From assembly GCA_015075445.1 (NCBI GenBank), contig JABTUJ010000003.1, forward strand, positions 124,001 through 188,000: a stretch of 64,000 nucleotides of DNA, written 5' to 3'. A model generated the notes under the pieces. It was given only the letters and a program-made list of their open reading frames with translations. It made no database searches and was not told the DNA's origin. Below, piece by piece: positions 43,016-51,626 of the stretch. Position numbers and translations under genes: made by a program. The stretch is from Verrucomicrobiales bacterium (GTDB lineage Bacteria > Verrucomicrobiota > Verrucomicrobiia > Limisphaerales > J093). Positions within the stretch are counted from its first letter, which is position 1. Every line of letters starts with the position of its first letter.

Positions 43016-44250
43016 CCGGGACCCCCGGGGTGGGCGGGTGATTTCGCTTCGGGCGCGGGGGGCGGCGGCGTTTGCCCGGCATTCGCCTCCGGCAGGTAGA
43101 GGGTGAAGACGCTGCCCCGGCCGGGTTCGCTGGCGACGGTCACGGCGCCGCGATGGGCCTGGACGATGCCCAACACCACGGAGAGCCCCAGCCCGCGTCC
43201 GGTCAGTTTGCGCGAGAAGAAGGGGTCGAAGACCTGGTTGAGGTCGGGCGCAGCGATGCCACCGCCGTTGTCGCGGACCTCGAGTCGCACGTACGATGGT
43301 TCCTGGGGCTGCCATTCGACGGGAAACCGGTGGGCGGTCGGGATGGCGGTGGGTGCGACGCGGGAGAGTTCGAGGCGGATGGCGCCGGGACGTTCCCCGG
43401 AGGCTTCAACGGCGTTGGTCACCAACTGGCCCAGGACCTCCTGGAGTTGGTCGGCGTTGGCACAGACCACCAGGCGCGCATCGGGCAGGACGGCGTCGAG
43501 GGTCTGGCCACGACGCAGCCCGGTGCGCAGCGAGGGCAGGCCCTGGCGCACGAAGTCGACCAGTTCCAGCGGGTCGTAGGGCACCGGGGTTTGTCCGAGG
43601 TAGGTCAGCATCAGGCCGCTGATATCGGCGGCTCGTCGGGCGGCCTCGAGGGCTTCGGTCAAGAAGACGCGGGAACCCTCGTCGCGGAGGCCATCTTCGA
43701 GGGCGAGTTCGAGGTTGCCCATCACGGCGCCGAGGAGGCTGTTGAAGCGGTGGGCGATCGCCCCGGCCATCCGGCCCAGGCTGTCGGCCTTCTGGAGTTG
43801 GTGGTGGCGGCGGTCCGCTTCGGCCTGTTCCGCGTCCGCCTGTTTGCGGCGGGTGATGTCGCTGATCACCATGCGGCGGAGCGAAGGACCGGGGCCTGGG
43901 AGGTCGGCCCGGTTGGTCTCGATCTGGGCCCAGCGTGGGGCGGCGTCCTCGCTCACCAGCCGCACTTCGCACACCTCCGGCCCCCCCGAGGCCGCGACGC
44001 TTTGCCAGTGCTGTTCGTAGCGCCGCTGATCGGCCAGGGCAACCCGGTTTCGGAACGACTGTCCGGGCAGCGCGTCGCGGCGGGTGCCGAGCAGGGTGGC
44101 GGCGGCCAGGTTGGCGTCCTGGATGAGGCCATGTTCGTCGAGAATGAGGTAGCCTGCCGGAGCCTGTTCGTAGAGATCCAGGTAGCGGTTCCGAGAGGTC
44201 TCGAGGGCGGCCTGCGCACGCCGCAATGCCTCGATCTCCTGCTTACTCAT
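43012..44250 (-). CDS. PAS sensor histidine kinase
   Basis: A 412-residue soluble kinase. A short coiled coil (MSKQEIEALRRAQAALETSR) leads into a PAS domain (YLDLYEQAPAGYLILDEHGL). The phosphoacceptor site is GRMAGAIAHRFNSLLGAVMG. ATPase motifs are LVTNAVEASGE, VRDNGGGIAAPDLNQVFDPF and GRGLGLSVVLG. It is the first gene of a three-kinase operon in which each stop overlaps the next start. No membrane segment is seen in any of the three, so they likely sense intracellular signals. The upstream 285 bp to the divergent propeller gene hold no other gene. Confidence 0.9.
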   Translation of the reverse strand: MSKQEIEALRRAQAALETSRNRYLDLYEQAPAGYLILDEHGLIQDANLAAATLLGTRRDALPGQSFRNRVALADQRRYEQHWQSVAASGGPEVCEVRLVSEDAAPRWAQIETNRADLPGPGPSLRRMVISDITRRKQADAEQAEADRRHHQLQKADSLGRMAGAIAHRFNSLLGAVMGNLELALEDGLRDEGSRVFLTEALEAARRAADISGLMLTYLGQTPVPYDPLELVDFVRQGLPSLRTGLRRGQTLDAVLPDARLVVCANADQLQEVLGQLVTNAVEASGERPGAIRLELSRVAPTAIPTAHRFPVEWQPQEPSYVRLEVRDNGGGIAAPDLNQVFDPFFSRKLTGRGLGLSVVLGIVQAHRGAVTVASEPGRGSVFTLYLPEANAGQTPPPPAPEAKSPAHPGGPG

Positions 44251-44534
44251 GGCTCGCGTTGGTCACTGCTTTGCCGTCGGGCTCCTTTTTGCCGGTCCAG
44301 ATTCGCGGATTCCCTCGCTCCTGAGTCGCGAGAGAATCCAGGGCCTTGCCCGCCTGCCCGCTCGCCATGCTGCCTCCTGGACCCGCGCCAGACGCGCTAT
44401 GTGTAATGCCGGACGAAGGCCAGGTCAATCCCGCTCGCTTTCTCGTTGCCCCGGGCCGCGGCGGCGGACCAGTATCCCCGCGTTCCTCCACTGCCCCACC
44501 CCGTGGGGTGGAACGAGGGTCTTGTCCTCAAGCC

Positions 44535-45935
44535 ATGAACCCGTCTCGATTCCGATTCGCGACGTCGCTCCGAGGGGTGGCGACGGTCTGGTTGATCAGT
44601 CTTGCTTGCCACACCTTGCACGGTGCTCAGCCGCCGGTGGTGCCGGACGGTCGGGCGTACACCGGCAAGAAGATCGTCGCCCGGACCTTCAACTCCGGCT
44701 TTCCCCTCGGCCACGACACCTACAACGGCATGGGCACGGCCAGCGACGGCCGCATTTATTATGTGCTCAGTTCCGAGAGTATCGATCAGGGCGCACGGAT
44801 GTTCCGGTTCGATCCGCGGACGCAGACGATCCAGGAGCTTGCCGACCTCACCGAGGCGTGCGGGGAGAAGGGGCGGAAGGCGATTCCGCAGGGCAAGAGT
44901 CACGTGAACTTCGTCGAGGCCGACGGACACCTGTTCTTCGCCACCCACGTCGGGGTCTACAGCATCGTCGAGGGCAAGGAAACGCTGGGCATCCCGCCGG
45001 CCGGGTACCAGCCGTACCCTGGTGGTCACCTCCTCAGTTACGACCTCGCGTCGGGACGGTTCGACGATCACGGGATCGCGCCGGGCCGGGAAGGCGTGCT
45101 GACCTTCAACATGGACACGCGGCGCGGGCGGCTCTTCGCGTTGACATGGCCGAGCGGCATCTTCTACCGGTACGACCTCGCGACGCGCACCAGCAAGAGC
45201 TTCGGCAAGATGTGCGCCGAAGGCGAGGATGGGGTGGGCCCGACTTACCGGACGGTGTGTCGCTCGATCGCGGTAGATCTCGCGGACGGCGCGGCCTACT
45301 TCACGACGTCCGAGGGTGCGATCCTCCGGTACGACGCCGGCCGGGACGAGGTCGCGCCGGTGCCGGGGGAGGACCTGCGGAAGGACTACTTCGGCCTCTA
45401 CGACCCGACTTCACCGGGTCACATGGGGTACAACTGGCGGCAGACCTTCTGGCGCGTGGCGGACGGGATGATCTACGGCGTGCACGGGAACTCGGGCTAT
45501 CTGTTTCGGTTCGACCCGCGCCGGCCCCGGATCGAGGTGCTGGACCGGCTGACCTCGGAACCTTCGAAACGCTCGGGGATGTTCGACCAGTTCAGCTACG
45601 GCTACCTCGGGTTTGCCTTGGGCCCGGACGGGCGGACGATCCATTACCTCACCGGGGCGCCGATCTATGTGGAGGGTCAGCGGTTGGCCGGAAAGGCCCA
45701 GACCGCGATGGGGGAAGCGAAGGGTCTGGAGAACCTGCACCTCGTCACGTATGACCTGGTCGAGGGCCACACGACGGATCACGGTGCGATCTTCTACGAG
45801 GACGGCCAGCGACCGCTCTATGTGAATTCCATCGCGCTCGGGCACGACGGCATGGTCTACACGCTGGCCCGCATCACGGAAGGGGGGCAGACGCGTTCGG
45901 ACCTGGTGGCGTTTCCGGGGCCGCTGAAGCGTTGA
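44535..45935 (+). CDS. Secreted beta-propeller protein of unknown function
   Basis: A 466-residue protein with start ATG 44535 (MNPSRFRFATSLRGVATVWL) and signal peptide ending ACHTLHGAQ. Repeated strands such as GTASDGRIYYVLSSES, MFRFDPRTQTIQELADLTE, LFALTWPSGIFYRYDLATR and GYLFRFDPRRPRIEVLDRLT suggest six to seven propeller blades. No catalytic motif or named family is recognised. Its neighbour is a GH78 rhamnosidase 150 bp downstream with an element A copy between, so it may act in polysaccharide use. This link is only from position. Confidence 0.7.
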   Translation: MNPSRFRFATSLRGVATVWLISLACHTLHGAQPPVVPDGRAYTGKKIVARTFNSGFPLGHDTYNGMGTASDGRIYYVLSSESIDQGARMFRFDPRTQTIQELADLTEACGEKGRKAIPQGKSHVNFVEADGHLFFATHVGVYSIVEGKETLGIPPAGYQPYPGGHLLSYDLASGRFDDHGIAPGREGVLTFNMDTRRGRLFALTWPSGIFYRYDLATRTSKSFGKMCAEGEDGVGPTYRTVCRSIAVDLADGAAYFTTSEGAILRYDAGRDEVAPVPGEDLRKDYFGLYDPTSPGHMGYNWRQTFWRVADGMIYGVHGNSGYLFRFDPRRPRIEVLDRLTSEPSKRSGMFDQFSYGYLGFALGPDGRTIHYLTGAPIYVEGQRLAGKAQTAMGEAKGLENLHLVTYDLVEGHTTDHGAIFYEDGQRPLYVNSIALGHDGMVYTLARITEGGQTRSDLVAFPGPLKR

Positions 45936-45970
45936 CCAGACCGGCCGTTTCCTATGAAACCGCGACTCAC

Positions 45971-46043
45971 CGTAGGCGCCGACGTGAGGAGGCGAAGAGG
46001 AGATGCCCTCCGCCCCCGGTACCTCCTGACGTCGGCGCCTACG
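45971..46043. repeat. Palindromic element A, copy 3
   Basis: CGTAGGCGCCGACGTGAGGA begins at 45971 and its inverse ends at 46043 (ACCTCCTGACGTCGGCGCCT then ACG). The arms are about 23 bp with two mismatches, around a loop of about 27 bases. It lies between the propeller protein and the rhamnosidase gene, both on the plus strand, inside an open frame that should not be read as part of the rhamnosidase. Confidence 0.8.
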
Positions 46044-46084
46044 ATGGGTGGGGGACAGGCGGGTTGCGTGCGACGCTGAAACTC

Positions 46085-49000
46085 ATGTCTCGCTCTTGTG
46101 CCAAGTGGGGATTGCGACAGGCGGCCCGGATCTTCGGAGTCTGGGCCTTGGGCGCGGTGTGTGCCGCGGCGTCGCTGCGTCTCACGCAATTGCGGTGCGA
46201 ACACCTCGAAGATCCGGCCGGGATTGATGCGGCCGAGCCGCGCCTGAGCTGGGTGCTCGAGCCTGGGGATCCGGGGGTGCGCGGCGCGCGGCAGACCGCT
46301 TATCAGGTGCAGGTGGCGAGTGCGGCGGCCCGGCTTGCGGCTGGACAGGCGGACCGCTGGGACAGCGGTCGGGTGGCCTCCGATCAATCGGTGCTGGTCC
46401 GCTACGCCGGTCGACAGTTGGAGTCGGCCCAGGAGTGCTACTGGCGGGTCCGGGTCTGGGATGAGCGAGGCCAGGCGAGCGATTGGAGCACCCCGGCCCG
46501 CTGGACGATGGGGTTGCTTCGAGCTGAGGACTGGCGCGGAGTCTGGATCGGCAAGGATGAGATCGCCGGCAGCACGGCGGTCGCCGGCACGTCGTGGATT
46601 TGGTATCCCGAAGGCGATCCCGCCACCGCGGCGCCAGCGGAAGAACGTTTCTTCTGCCAGCGCTTCGAGATTGCCAAGGACACCACGGTGCAGTCAGCCC
46701 GGTTGCTGATCGCGGCGGACAACGAGTTTGTGGCGTACGTCAACGGGCGCTTGGCAGGCCAGGGAGGCAATTTCAAGGTCGCGGCGGAGTTGGATGTCGC
46801 CGGGCTACTTGCGCCGGGCCCCAACGTGCTGGCAGTGAAGGTGAGGAACGTGGGAACGGCGCCCAACCCAGCCGGGTTGCTTGCCCGGTTGGAGGTTGTC
46901 GCCGCGACGGGCGAGCGGGCGGAACTGGTGACCGATGAGACATGGCGGACGACGCGGGTGGCCGGCCCCGGCTGGGAGCGGCCGGAGTACAACCACGGCG
47001 GCTGGCAACGGGTCAGAGTGCTCGGCCCGGCCGGCATGGCGCCCTGGGGTGAGATCAGCGGGCCCGAGGACCGTCGGCTGGCGGCGCGCTATCTCCGCAA
47101 GGAATTCAGGGTCGATAAGAAGGTGCAGCGCGCGACCGCGTACGTCAGCGGACTGGGTTGGTCCGAGCTGTACCTGAACGGTCGGAAGGTGGGCGACCAC
47201 GTGCTGTCCCCCGGGCTGACGGACTACGCGAAGCGGGTGTTCTATGTCACGCACGACGTCACCGACGCGTTGCGGCGGGGAGACAACTGTGCGGGCGTGA
47301 TCCTCGGTAACGGCCGGTTTTTTGCGCCGCGCCTGACGGTGCCGACCGAGACGCGGACGTTCGGTTATCCGAAGCTGCGGTGCCAACTGCACCTCCAGTA
47401 CGCCGATGGGACGGAGGAGGTCGTCGCCAGCGACGGGACGTGGAAGCTCACGGCGCAGGGGCCGATCACGGCGAACAACGAGTATGACGGGGAGGAGTAC
47501 GATGCCCGGCGCGAACTCGAAGTTTGGGCCGAGCCAGGTTTCGACGACGGCGCGTGGGAGACTGCGCAGACGGTGGCGGCGCCCGCCGGGCGGTTGGTGG
47601 CGGAGATGATCCCGCCCCGCCGCGTGATCGAGACCCGGAAACCGATCGCGCAGCACGAACGTTCTCCCGGCGTCTGGATCTTCGATTTCGGCCAGAACCT
47701 CGTGGGCTGGTGCCGGCTGTCCGTGCAGGGCAGGGCGGGCACCGTCGTGGTGTTGCGACACGCGGAGACCCTCCGGCCGGACGGCACGCTCGACTTTGAG
47801 AGCTTGCGGAGCGCCAAGGCGACCGACCTCTACACGCTCAAGGGCCGCGGCCGGGAAACCTACGAACCGCGGTTCACCTGCCATGGTTTCCGCTACGTCG
47901 AACTCCGCGGCTACCCGGGTGCGCCGGGCCCAGACGCACTGGAAGCTCGCGTGGTGGGGGACGCGCTGACCGTGGCGGGCGAATGGTCCAGCTCGAATCC
48001 GCTCTTGAACCGCATTCACCAGAACGTGGCCTGGAGCGTGCGCGGCAACTACCGCAGCATTCCCACCGACTGTCCGCAGCGGGACGAACGGCAGGGTTGG
48101 CTGGGCGATCGGGCGGAGGCTTCCCGCGGCGAGTCCTTTTTGTTCCACAACGGCGCGCTCTACGCCAAGTGGGTGCAGGACATGGCGGACGCCCAACTCG
48201 ATACCGGCAGCCTGCCCGACGTCTGCCCCCCCTACTGGCCGGTGTACACCGACAATGTCACCTGGCCGGCAGCCTTCGTGCTGCTTCCCGGTCATCTGTG
48301 GACCCAGTTCGGCGACGCGGACGCGGTGCGCGATCACTTCGCGGCGATGCAGCGGTGGGTCGAATACATGGCGGGCTTCCTGCGGGACGACCTGATGCCC
48401 CGCGACACGTACGGAGATTGGGGGGTGCCGCCGGAGGGTCCGGGCCTTACCCACGCCCAGGATCCAGGCCGCATGACGCATCCGGTCCTGCTCGGCACCG
48501 CGACGTTTGCCCACTGCCTTACCCGCCTGGCGGACTACGCTGACATGCTCGGCCAGACGGACGACGCCCGGGCTTACCGCGAACGCGCGGGCCGTCTGAA
48601 GACGGCTTTGAACGCGCGGTTCCTGGATGCGGCGCGTGGGGTTTACGAGAACGGCTCGCAGACCTCGTCCGTGCTGCCGTTGGCCTACGAGCTGGTTCCG
48701 GAGGAATCGCGCAGCCGCGTGGTGGCGCAATTGGTCCGGCAGATCACCGACGGGGCCAACGGGCACCTCGGCACGGGCGTGGTCGGGGGGCAATGGTTGT
48801 TGCGGACGCTGACGGCCCACGGTCGCGCGGACCTGGCGTACCGGATGGCCTCGAACCGCACGTATCCGAGTTGGGGTTACATGGTGGAGCAGGGTGCCAC
48901 GACGCTCTGGGAACTCTGGAACGGCGACACCGCCCGCCCGGCCGTGGGCTCCGGCAACCATGTCATGCTGGTGGGCGATCTGGTGTTGTGGATGTACGAA

Positions 49001-49405
49001 GATCTCGCGGGCATCCGGCCTGACCCGGCGCGGCCTGGCTTTCAGCGCATTGTCATGAAACCCCATCCGGTCGGGGACCTGACGCAAGTCCAGGCCACCC
49101 ATCGGTCGCCCTACGGCTGGATCCGGAGCACCTGGCGGGCGGAATGGCCGACCGGCGGCGCGCCCGGCCTCCGCCCCGGCAGTGCCGCGAAGGACCGCGG
49201 TGCGGGTCCGGTCCGCTTTGCCTGGGACATCGAAATCCCGCCCAACACGACGGCGACGCTGCACGTCCCGGCGGCAAGCCAGCAGGCGGTGACCGAGAGC
49301 GGTCGACCGGCGGCGGAGGCGGTCGGGCTGCGGCTCCAAGCCCGGCAGGAGGATCGGATCGTGTTCGAGGCGGTCTCGGGCCGGTACACCTTCGACGTGC
49401 GCTGA
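46085..49405 (+). CDS. Alpha-L-rhamnosidase (GH78)
   Basis: A 1106-residue secreted glycosidase that removes terminal L-rhamnose from glycans. ATG 46085 (MSRSCAKWGLRQAARIFGVW) is chosen because it gives a signal peptide and avoids the repeat upstream. An N-terminal fibronectin-like domain (LRLTQLRCEHLEDPAGIDAA) is followed by beta-sandwich domains (ATAYVSGLGWSELYLNGRKV). The catalytic (alpha/alpha)6 barrel contains SIPTDCPQRDERQGWLGD, which supplies the acidic residues, then DVCPPYWPVYTDNVTWPAAF. A C-terminal sandwich ends the protein. Length is normal for the family. Its substrate may be a rhamnose-rich plant or microbial polymer. Confidence 0.93.
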   Translation: MSRSCAKWGLRQAARIFGVWALGAVCAAASLRLTQLRCEHLEDPAGIDAAEPRLSWVLEPGDPGVRGARQTAYQVQVASAAARLAAGQADRWDSGRVASDQSVLVRYAGRQLESAQECYWRVRVWDERGQASDWSTPARWTMGLLRAEDWRGVWIGKDEIAGSTAVAGTSWIWYPEGDPATAAPAEERFFCQRFEIAKDTTVQSARLLIAADNEFVAYVNGRLAGQGGNFKVAAELDVAGLLAPGPNVLAVKVRNVGTAPNPAGLLARLEVVAATGERAELVTDETWRTTRVAGPGWERPEYNHGGWQRVRVLGPAGMAPWGEISGPEDRRLAARYLRKEFRVDKKVQRATAYVSGLGWSELYLNGRKVGDHVLSPGLTDYAKRVFYVTHDVTDALRRGDNCAGVILGNGRFFAPRLTVPTETRTFGYPKLRCQLHLQYADGTEEVVASDGTWKLTAQGPITANNEYDGEEYDARRELEVWAEPGFDDGAWETAQTVAAPAGRLVAEMIPPRRVIETRKPIAQHERSPGVWIFDFGQNLVGWCRLSVQGRAGTVVVLRHAETLRPDGTLDFESLRSAKATDLYTLKGRGRETYEPRFTCHGFRYVELRGYPGAPGPDALEARVVGDALTVAGEWSSSNPLLNRIHQNVAWSVRGNYRSIPTDCPQRDERQGWLGDRAEASRGESFLFHNGALYAKWVQDMADAQLDTGSLPDVCPPYWPVYTDNVTWPAAFVLLPGHLWTQFGDADAVRDHFAAMQRWVEYMAGFLRDDLMPRDTYGDWGVPPEGPGLTHAQDPGRMTHPVLLGTATFAHCLTRLADYADMLGQTDDARAYRERAGRLKTALNARFLDAARGVYENGSQTSSVLPLAYELVPEESRSRVVAQLVRQITDGANGHLGTGVVGGQWLLRTLTAHGRADLAYRMASNRTYPSWGYMVEQGATTLWELWNGDTARPAVGSGNHVMLVGDLVLWMYEDLAGIRPDPARPGFQRIVMKPHPVGDLTQVQATHRSPYGWIRSTWRAEWPTGGAPGLRPGSAAKDRGAGPVRFAWDIEIPPNTTATLHVPAASQQAVTESGRPAAEAVGLRLQARQEDRIVFEAVSGRYTFDVR

Positions 49406-49469
49406 GCGGTCAATGGGGTCAAACATTGACGGTTGACAATTGGAGCCCATCGCGCAGGTCGCCCCCGGC

Positions 49470-49868
49470 TCAGGTTTCCAAGTGTCGAATGTCGATGTTT
49501 GACTCCATCGGCGCTTCTTTCTCCTTCCGGTATTGGGAGTGACATCGCCAGAGCCAACACAGCCAGGCGGGCAGAACGATCAGCGGATGACGGAACGCGG
49601 ACTCGAGCGATGCCCAGACCACATTCGGGATTGCATAGCCGACGACGCCCACCGTGGCCCCGCCGAGCAGGACGAAGAGGATGAACGGGCCCGCGGCGCG
49701 AACCTCGCGCAGATGGACCGGGCGAGTCAGTGCGTGACGGGGGATTTCCAGGATGGCAGGGAGCCCGAGGACCAGGCCGACCTCCGGCAAGGGAGCCTCG
49801 AGCAACCAGAGGAAGGCGGCGGCGGTTGCCGACCCCGCCCGGATGCCATATTGGGTCAGAGGTTTCAT
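49470..49868 (-). CDS. Small membrane protein
   Basis: A 132-residue protein with three hydrophobic segments (TAAAFLWLLEAPLPEVGLVL; FILFVLLGGATVGVVGYAIP; LIVLPAWLCWLWRC). ATG 49868 (MKPLTQYGIRAG) overlaps the end of the gene before it by four bases, so the two are probably translated together. No family is recognised. It is the last gene of the minus-strand operon that begins with an ECF sigma factor. Confidence 0.6.
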   Translation of the reverse strand: MKPLTQYGIRAGSATAAAFLWLLEAPLPEVGLVLGLPAILEIPRHALTRPVHLREVRAAGPFILFVLLGGATVGVVGYAIPNVVWASLESAFRHPLIVLPAWLCWLWRCHSQYRKEKEAPMESNIDIRHLET

Positions 49869-50467
49869 GAGCGGAGTTGGATGCCACGAGCTGGGGTTCG
49901 AACCGTCTGAGCGTATTCGAGACGCTCCACGTTGCGTGCCGCCCCACCACGAACGTGAGCCGTCACCTGCGGGGCAGAGAACCCGTCGGCTCCGGTGCCT
50001 TCGCGGCACCGTGGGGAGTGAGGCTCCGTTCGCGAACCATCGCCCAGACCCACCCGGGTTCGCGCGATCCGGAGGCTCGCTTCCGCGTCCTGCGCCACGT
50101 CCGTGCCCGCGAACCGTTCGCGGATGGCGGCGTACTCCGCCAGCGCGAGGGAGACGTGTCCGGCCCGTTCCAGTCGCATGGCGTCCGCCAGTTGGGCCCG
50201 GCCGTTCTTTCGCAGGTCAGGGAGGATCAGAAGAATGACCAGTCCGATGAGGCCGACCAGTCCCACCAGCCCGACCCATTTGTTGTGACCTTTGCCTTCG
50301 GCATAGTTGACGCAACCCCAGACGAATAGCGGGAGGCTGCCCAGCGCGATCAGACAACCGACCCCGCTGATCGGCGCTTCCGGATCGCCGAGGAAGCCGG
50401 CTGCGATCTGGAAACCTAAACCGATCCCCACTCCGAGATTCGCGTTCCGTTCCTTGTCAGGGAGCAT
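49865..50467 (-). CDS. Membrane protein of unknown function
   Basis: A 200-residue protein. Three hydrophobic stretches near the N-terminus (GIGLGFQIAAGFL; GCLIALGSLPLFVWGCV; WVGLVGLVGLIGLVILLILP) are followed by a soluble helical region (LADAMRLERAGHVSLALAEY) that could hold a TPR-like hairpin. The C-terminal 60 residues look disordered. No known family is recognised. It sits between the RCC1-like lipoprotein and a second small membrane protein in the same operon. Confidence 0.6.
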   Translation of the reverse strand: MLPDKERNANLGVGIGLGFQIAAGFLGDPEAPISGVGCLIALGSLPLFVWGCVNYAEGKGHNKWVGLVGLVGLIGLVILLILPDLRKNGRAQLADAMRLERAGHVSLALAEYAAIRERFAGTDVAQDAEASLRIARTRVGLGDGSRTEPHSPRCREGTGADGFSAPQVTAHVRGGAARNVERLEYAQTVRTPARGIQLRS

Positions 50468-50528
50468 GGGTCGTGTTGGAGGTCGCCGAATGGGCCCGAA
50501 GCCTGAATAGCCGTTTCATGGAAGGCGC

Positions 50529-51626
50529 TTAGCGGGCGGACAGATATGCCGGTTGCTGTGGTGGAAAGCTCGGCCGCGGCGGCGGAAAAGTCGGCCGCTG
50601 CGGTGGGCGACCGTCACCGATCAGGGCGGCACTGTGGCCATGGCCCGCCGCGATCCCCACCACGTTCCTGAGCCCTGGCGGGACATCGGTCTGGCGGCGA
50701 TCGTTCCATCCCCACGCGACCACGGTTCCGTCGGTCTTCAGGGCCAGGTTGTGCCAGCAGAAGGCGGCGATCATCACCACGTTGGTGAGTCCGGACGGGA
50801 CCTCGTTCTCGCGGTCCGCTTCTGTGCGGCCGGTGTCTGAATTGCCCTCTCCCCAGGCGACCACCGTGCCATCCTCCCGCAGAGCCAGGCTCTGGCCCCA
50901 GCCGGCGGCGATGGACACGGCGTTGGTGAGATCCGCAGGGACTCGCGTTTCGCCGCGGAAACCATCGCCCCAGGCGACGACCCGACCGTCGGCCCGCAAT
51001 GCCAGGCTATGTCTGTAACCCGCGGCAATGGCCACGACGTTCGTCAGGTCTGGTGGGGGCGTCAAAGATCCCCACCCGACGATGCCATCGCGGCCATCGT
51101 GGTACCCCACATTGAGGCCCCAGCTCGTGGTCGTGCCGTCGGCTCTCAAGGCGAGCACGTGACTCATACCCACGGCGACTGCCACGATGTTGGTCAGGCC
51201 GGACGGGACACTCAGTTGCCCGGAGGCAGCCTTGCCCCAGGCGACCACCGTGCCGTCGGAGCGGAGCGCCAGGATTACATCCCAGCCCGCCGCGACGGCC
51301 ACCACGTTGCTCAGGCCGGGGGGCACGACGTCGCGACGCGGGAACCGGGGTGTGGATTGCGGTTCTCCGCGCCCGTCCGCCCAAACCACGACCGTCCCGT
51401 CCGCGCGCAAGAGCACGGTGTGCGACATCCCCGCTGCGATCGCTTTCACGTCACTCACCACGCTGGGCGCTCGCAGCGCGGGCGCCCTCGACCAACCCCA
51501 CTCCACCGCTGACCACGCCCGGGGCCCGGACGGCGGCAGACGTGGCGTGGCCGGTGGTTCCTGGCAGGCGGTGAGCAACGCCATCGCCACAGCGAACGGC
51601 AGACCGGCCTGGCTTCGTTTCATCAT
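50529..51626 (-). CDS. RCC1-repeat lipoprotein
   Basis: A 365-residue protein starting at ATG 51626 (MMKRSQAGLPFAVAMALLTA), with the lipobox LLTACQ. Seven or so RCC1-type blades are visible, each built on (A/V)AAGxxHxLALRxDGTVVxWG, for example IAAGYRHSLALRADGRVVAW. RCC1 folds are seven-bladed propellers that bind protein partners. The start overlaps the kinase stop by four bases (ATGA), so it is translationally coupled to the kinase. It could be a sensor or scaffold for the kinase outside the membrane; that is inference. Confidence 0.85.
   Translation of the reverse strand: MMKRSQAGLPFAVAMALLTACQEPPATPRLPPSGPRAWSAVEWGWSRAPALRAPSVVSDVKAIAAGMSHTVLLRADGTVVVWADGRGEPQSTPRFPRRDVVPPGLSNVVAVAAGWDVILALRSDGTVVAWGKAASGQLSVPSGLTNIVAVAVGMSHVLALRADGTTTSWGLNVGYHDGRDGIVGWGSLTPPPDLTNVVAIAAGYRHSLALRADGRVVAWGDGFRGETRVPADLTNAVSIAAGWGQSLALREDGTVVAWGEGNSDTGRTEADRENEVPSGLTNVVMIAAFCWHNLALKTDGTVVAWGWNDRRQTDVPPGLRNVVGIAAGHGHSAALIGDGRPPQRPTFPPPRPSFPPQQPAYLSAR

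Noticed and set aside
45932..46084. Longer N-terminus for the rhamnosidase
   Set aside because: The extra residues are encoded by element A copy 3; ATG 46085 gives a signal peptide.
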